This document shows positions 5,488-6,387 of a stretch of 6,387 nucleotides of DNA, piece after piece. Positions within the stretch are counted from its first letter, which is position 1; every line of letters begins with the position of its first letter. The stretch spans positions 1-6,387 of the forward strand of contig JAHFOZ010000313.1 in the NCBI GenBank assembly GCA_023261405.1, given 5' to 3'. The translations under genes were made by a program, and so were the position numbers. Below the pieces are notes generated by a model. That model was not told the origin of the DNA, made no database searches, and saw only the letters and a list, made by a program, of their open reading frames with translations. The DNA comes from Planctomycetota bacterium (GTDB taxonomy: Bacteria > Planctomycetota > MHYJ01 > JACPRB01).

Positions 5488-6009
5488 TCATCGCGGCACG
5501 GACGGCGGCGCGGGCGCAAGGACGGCGGCCTTCGCGGGGGGCGGGTTGGGCTTGAAGGCCGTCACGAGATAGCCGCCCGAGGCCGCCATGACGATGCCCA
5601 GGAAGAACGGCCAGGGGATCTTCAGGAAACCTCCCTCCGGCGGATGGAGGATCAGGGCCACCACCGCGTTCACCACGGGAGCCCCCGCGAAGATGATCGA
5701 CATGACGACCGGGGGCTTGCCGCCCGCGCCGAACGCGAGCACGACGCCCAGGGCCCCGATCGCCCCCACGGCCCCCGCGATGAGCGACCAGGTGATCCCG
5801 CCGCCCGGCATCTTCCAGGACGCACCCTTCGCCAGCAGGATCGCCACCGGCGCGAGCACCGCGATGAGGAAGTAGGCCGCGCCGACCAGCAGGAACGCCT
5901 TGATCCGCCCGTTCGCCGGATCCTGCATCGCCGTCGCCCCTCCGTGGAGGCACAGCCCGTAGAGGCCCCACGTCACGACGGTCATCATCGCGAAGACAAG
6001 CCAGGTCAT
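5488..6009 (-). CDS. Five-helix membrane protein, EamA/DMT-like
   Basis: The product is 173 residues. Hydrophobic stretches at about 3-24, 38-60, 73-94, 100-121 and 133-152 give five probable membrane helices, followed by a short proline/alanine-rich tail (153-173). The opening W14-G-L-Y-G and the A-Y-F-L-I-A phrase at 45-50 recall half-size members of the drug/metabolite transporter (EamA) superfamily found in planctomycetes and cyanobacteria. The full transporters have ten helices, so this would act as a dimer if it transports anything. The substrate is unknown. The ATG at 6009 has GGGGAG (6022-6017) seven bases upstream; a start at 6039 would add ten polar residues before the first helix and has no such site. 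The gene follows the thioesterase gene by 34 bases on the same strand, so the two are probably co-transcribed. Confidence 0.8.
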   Translation of the reverse strand: MTWLVFAMMTVVTWGLYGLCLHGGATAMQDPANGRIKAFLLVGAAYFLIAVLAPVAILLAKGASWKMPGGGITWSLIAGAVGAIGALGVVLAFGAGGKPPVVMSIIFAGAPVVNAVVALILHPPEGGFLKIPWPFFLGIVMAASGGYLVTAFKPNPPPAKAAVLAPAPPSVPR

Positions 6010-6016
6010 TCTGGTT

Positions 6017-6022
6017 CTCCCC
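6017..6022 (-). promoter_or_regulatory. Ribosome binding site fixing the start at 6009
   Basis: GGGGAG on the minus strand, seven bases before the ATG at 6009. The motif and spacing are the same as for the toroid gene at 5327, which strengthens this choice over the upstream ATG at 6039. Confidence 0.75.
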
Positions 6023-6043
6023 TGTTGCGGTTTGTCCATCGGC

Positions 6044-6387
6044 TCAGGCGCCCGCGGGCGCCGCCTCGATCACCCGGGAAACCGGCTCCGGGATCGCCAC
6101 GGCCTTCATGACCCCGCTCCCGTCCTTCGTCACGCACACCGTGGTGAGCGAGCCGCGGGCGACCTCCGCGACGGGCCCCGGCCGGATCCGTCGGATGATG
6201 AAGTCGTACGTGAGGGCCTTCTCCTTCTTCTCCCGCACCTTGAGGTGGACCTCCAGTTCGTCCTCGAAGCGCACCGGCGCCGTGTAATCGCACTCGACGT
6301 GCACCCGGGGCCAGCCCACTTTGAACTGCTCCCACATCAGCACCGAGAACCCGAGCGAGCGGACGAAGGCGTGCTCGGTCACCTCCA
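6044..6387 (-). CDS. Hotdog-fold acyl-CoA thioesterase (4HBT type), N-terminus cut by window edge
   Basis: The frame is open to the right edge and gives about 114 residues ending at TGA (6046-6044). The visible part starts with a phrase like EVTEHAFVRSLGFSV, then WPRVHVECDYTAPVRFEDELEVHL, typical of the central helix and following strands of 4-hydroxybenzoyl-CoA thioesterase (YbgC-like) proteins, which hydrolyse acyl-CoA thioesters in the cytoplasm. Family members are about 130-150 residues and carry the catalytic Asp in an N-terminal D..G..H..Y segment, which here would lie outside the window. A GTG at 6382 could be read as a start, but the open frame continues upstream and the GGAG before it is directly adjacent, so it is unlikely to be the true start. 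It is probably co-transcribed with the membrane-protein gene downstream. Confidence 0.85.
   Translation of the reverse strand, partial: EVTEHAFVRSLGFSVLMWEQFKVGWPRVHVECDYTAPVRFEDELEVHLKVREKKEKALTYDFIIRRIRPGPVAEVARGSLTTVCVTKDGSGVMKAVAIPEPVSRVIEAAPAGA

Noticed and set aside
6044..6382. Complete thioesterase starting at GTG 6382
   Set aside because: The visible part begins in mid-fold without the N-terminal catalytic segment of the family, and the frame stays open to the window edge.

Overview
The window is very GC-rich (roughly 70 % in the coding parts) and densely packed. The gene content (an ECF sigma factor of the type common in Planctomycetota and Verrucomicrobiota, secreted alpha/alpha-toroid proteins with Q..G.W repeats, zinc-ribbon proteins) suggests a Planctomycetota or related PVC bacterium. 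That placement is inferred from protein style only; there is no rRNA or other marker gene. No tRNA, rRNA, CRISPR array, insertion sequence or phage gene was seen.

Layout. (a) 1-1011, minus strand, cut by the left edge: an exported protein carrying at least fourteen cysteine-pair knuckles. (b) 1012-1141: a divergent intergenic region with one promoter candidate for each side. (c) 1142-1519, plus strand: a small protein with two four-cysteine zinc-binding units. (d) 1520-1609: a convergent gap with two weak hairpins. (e) 5327 down to 1610, minus strand: a three-gene operon read as secreted toroid protein, then ECF sigma factor, then a membrane anti-sigma factor whose outer half is a homologue of the first gene's product. 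(f) 5328-5487: an unusually AT-rich stretch, the likely control region of that operon. (g) 6387 down to 5488, minus strand: a hotdog-fold thioesterase cut by the right edge, followed by a five-helix membrane protein.

How the genes may work together. The sigma factor and the anti-sigma gene overlap by four bases (ATGA), the usual arrangement of a sigma/anti-sigma pair. The anti-sigma protein has a cytoplasmic HxxxCxxC zinc finger, one membrane helix, a long proline-rich spacer and then a complete toroid domain that would lie outside the cytoplasmic membrane. The first gene encodes a free, secreted copy of the same toroid. This suggests a trans-envelope signalling unit in which a soluble toroid and its membrane-anchored paralogue share a ligand, bind each other or compete, and so control release of the sigma factor. 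This is the most interesting item in the window. The gene order and homology are seen directly in the sequence; the mechanism is inference.
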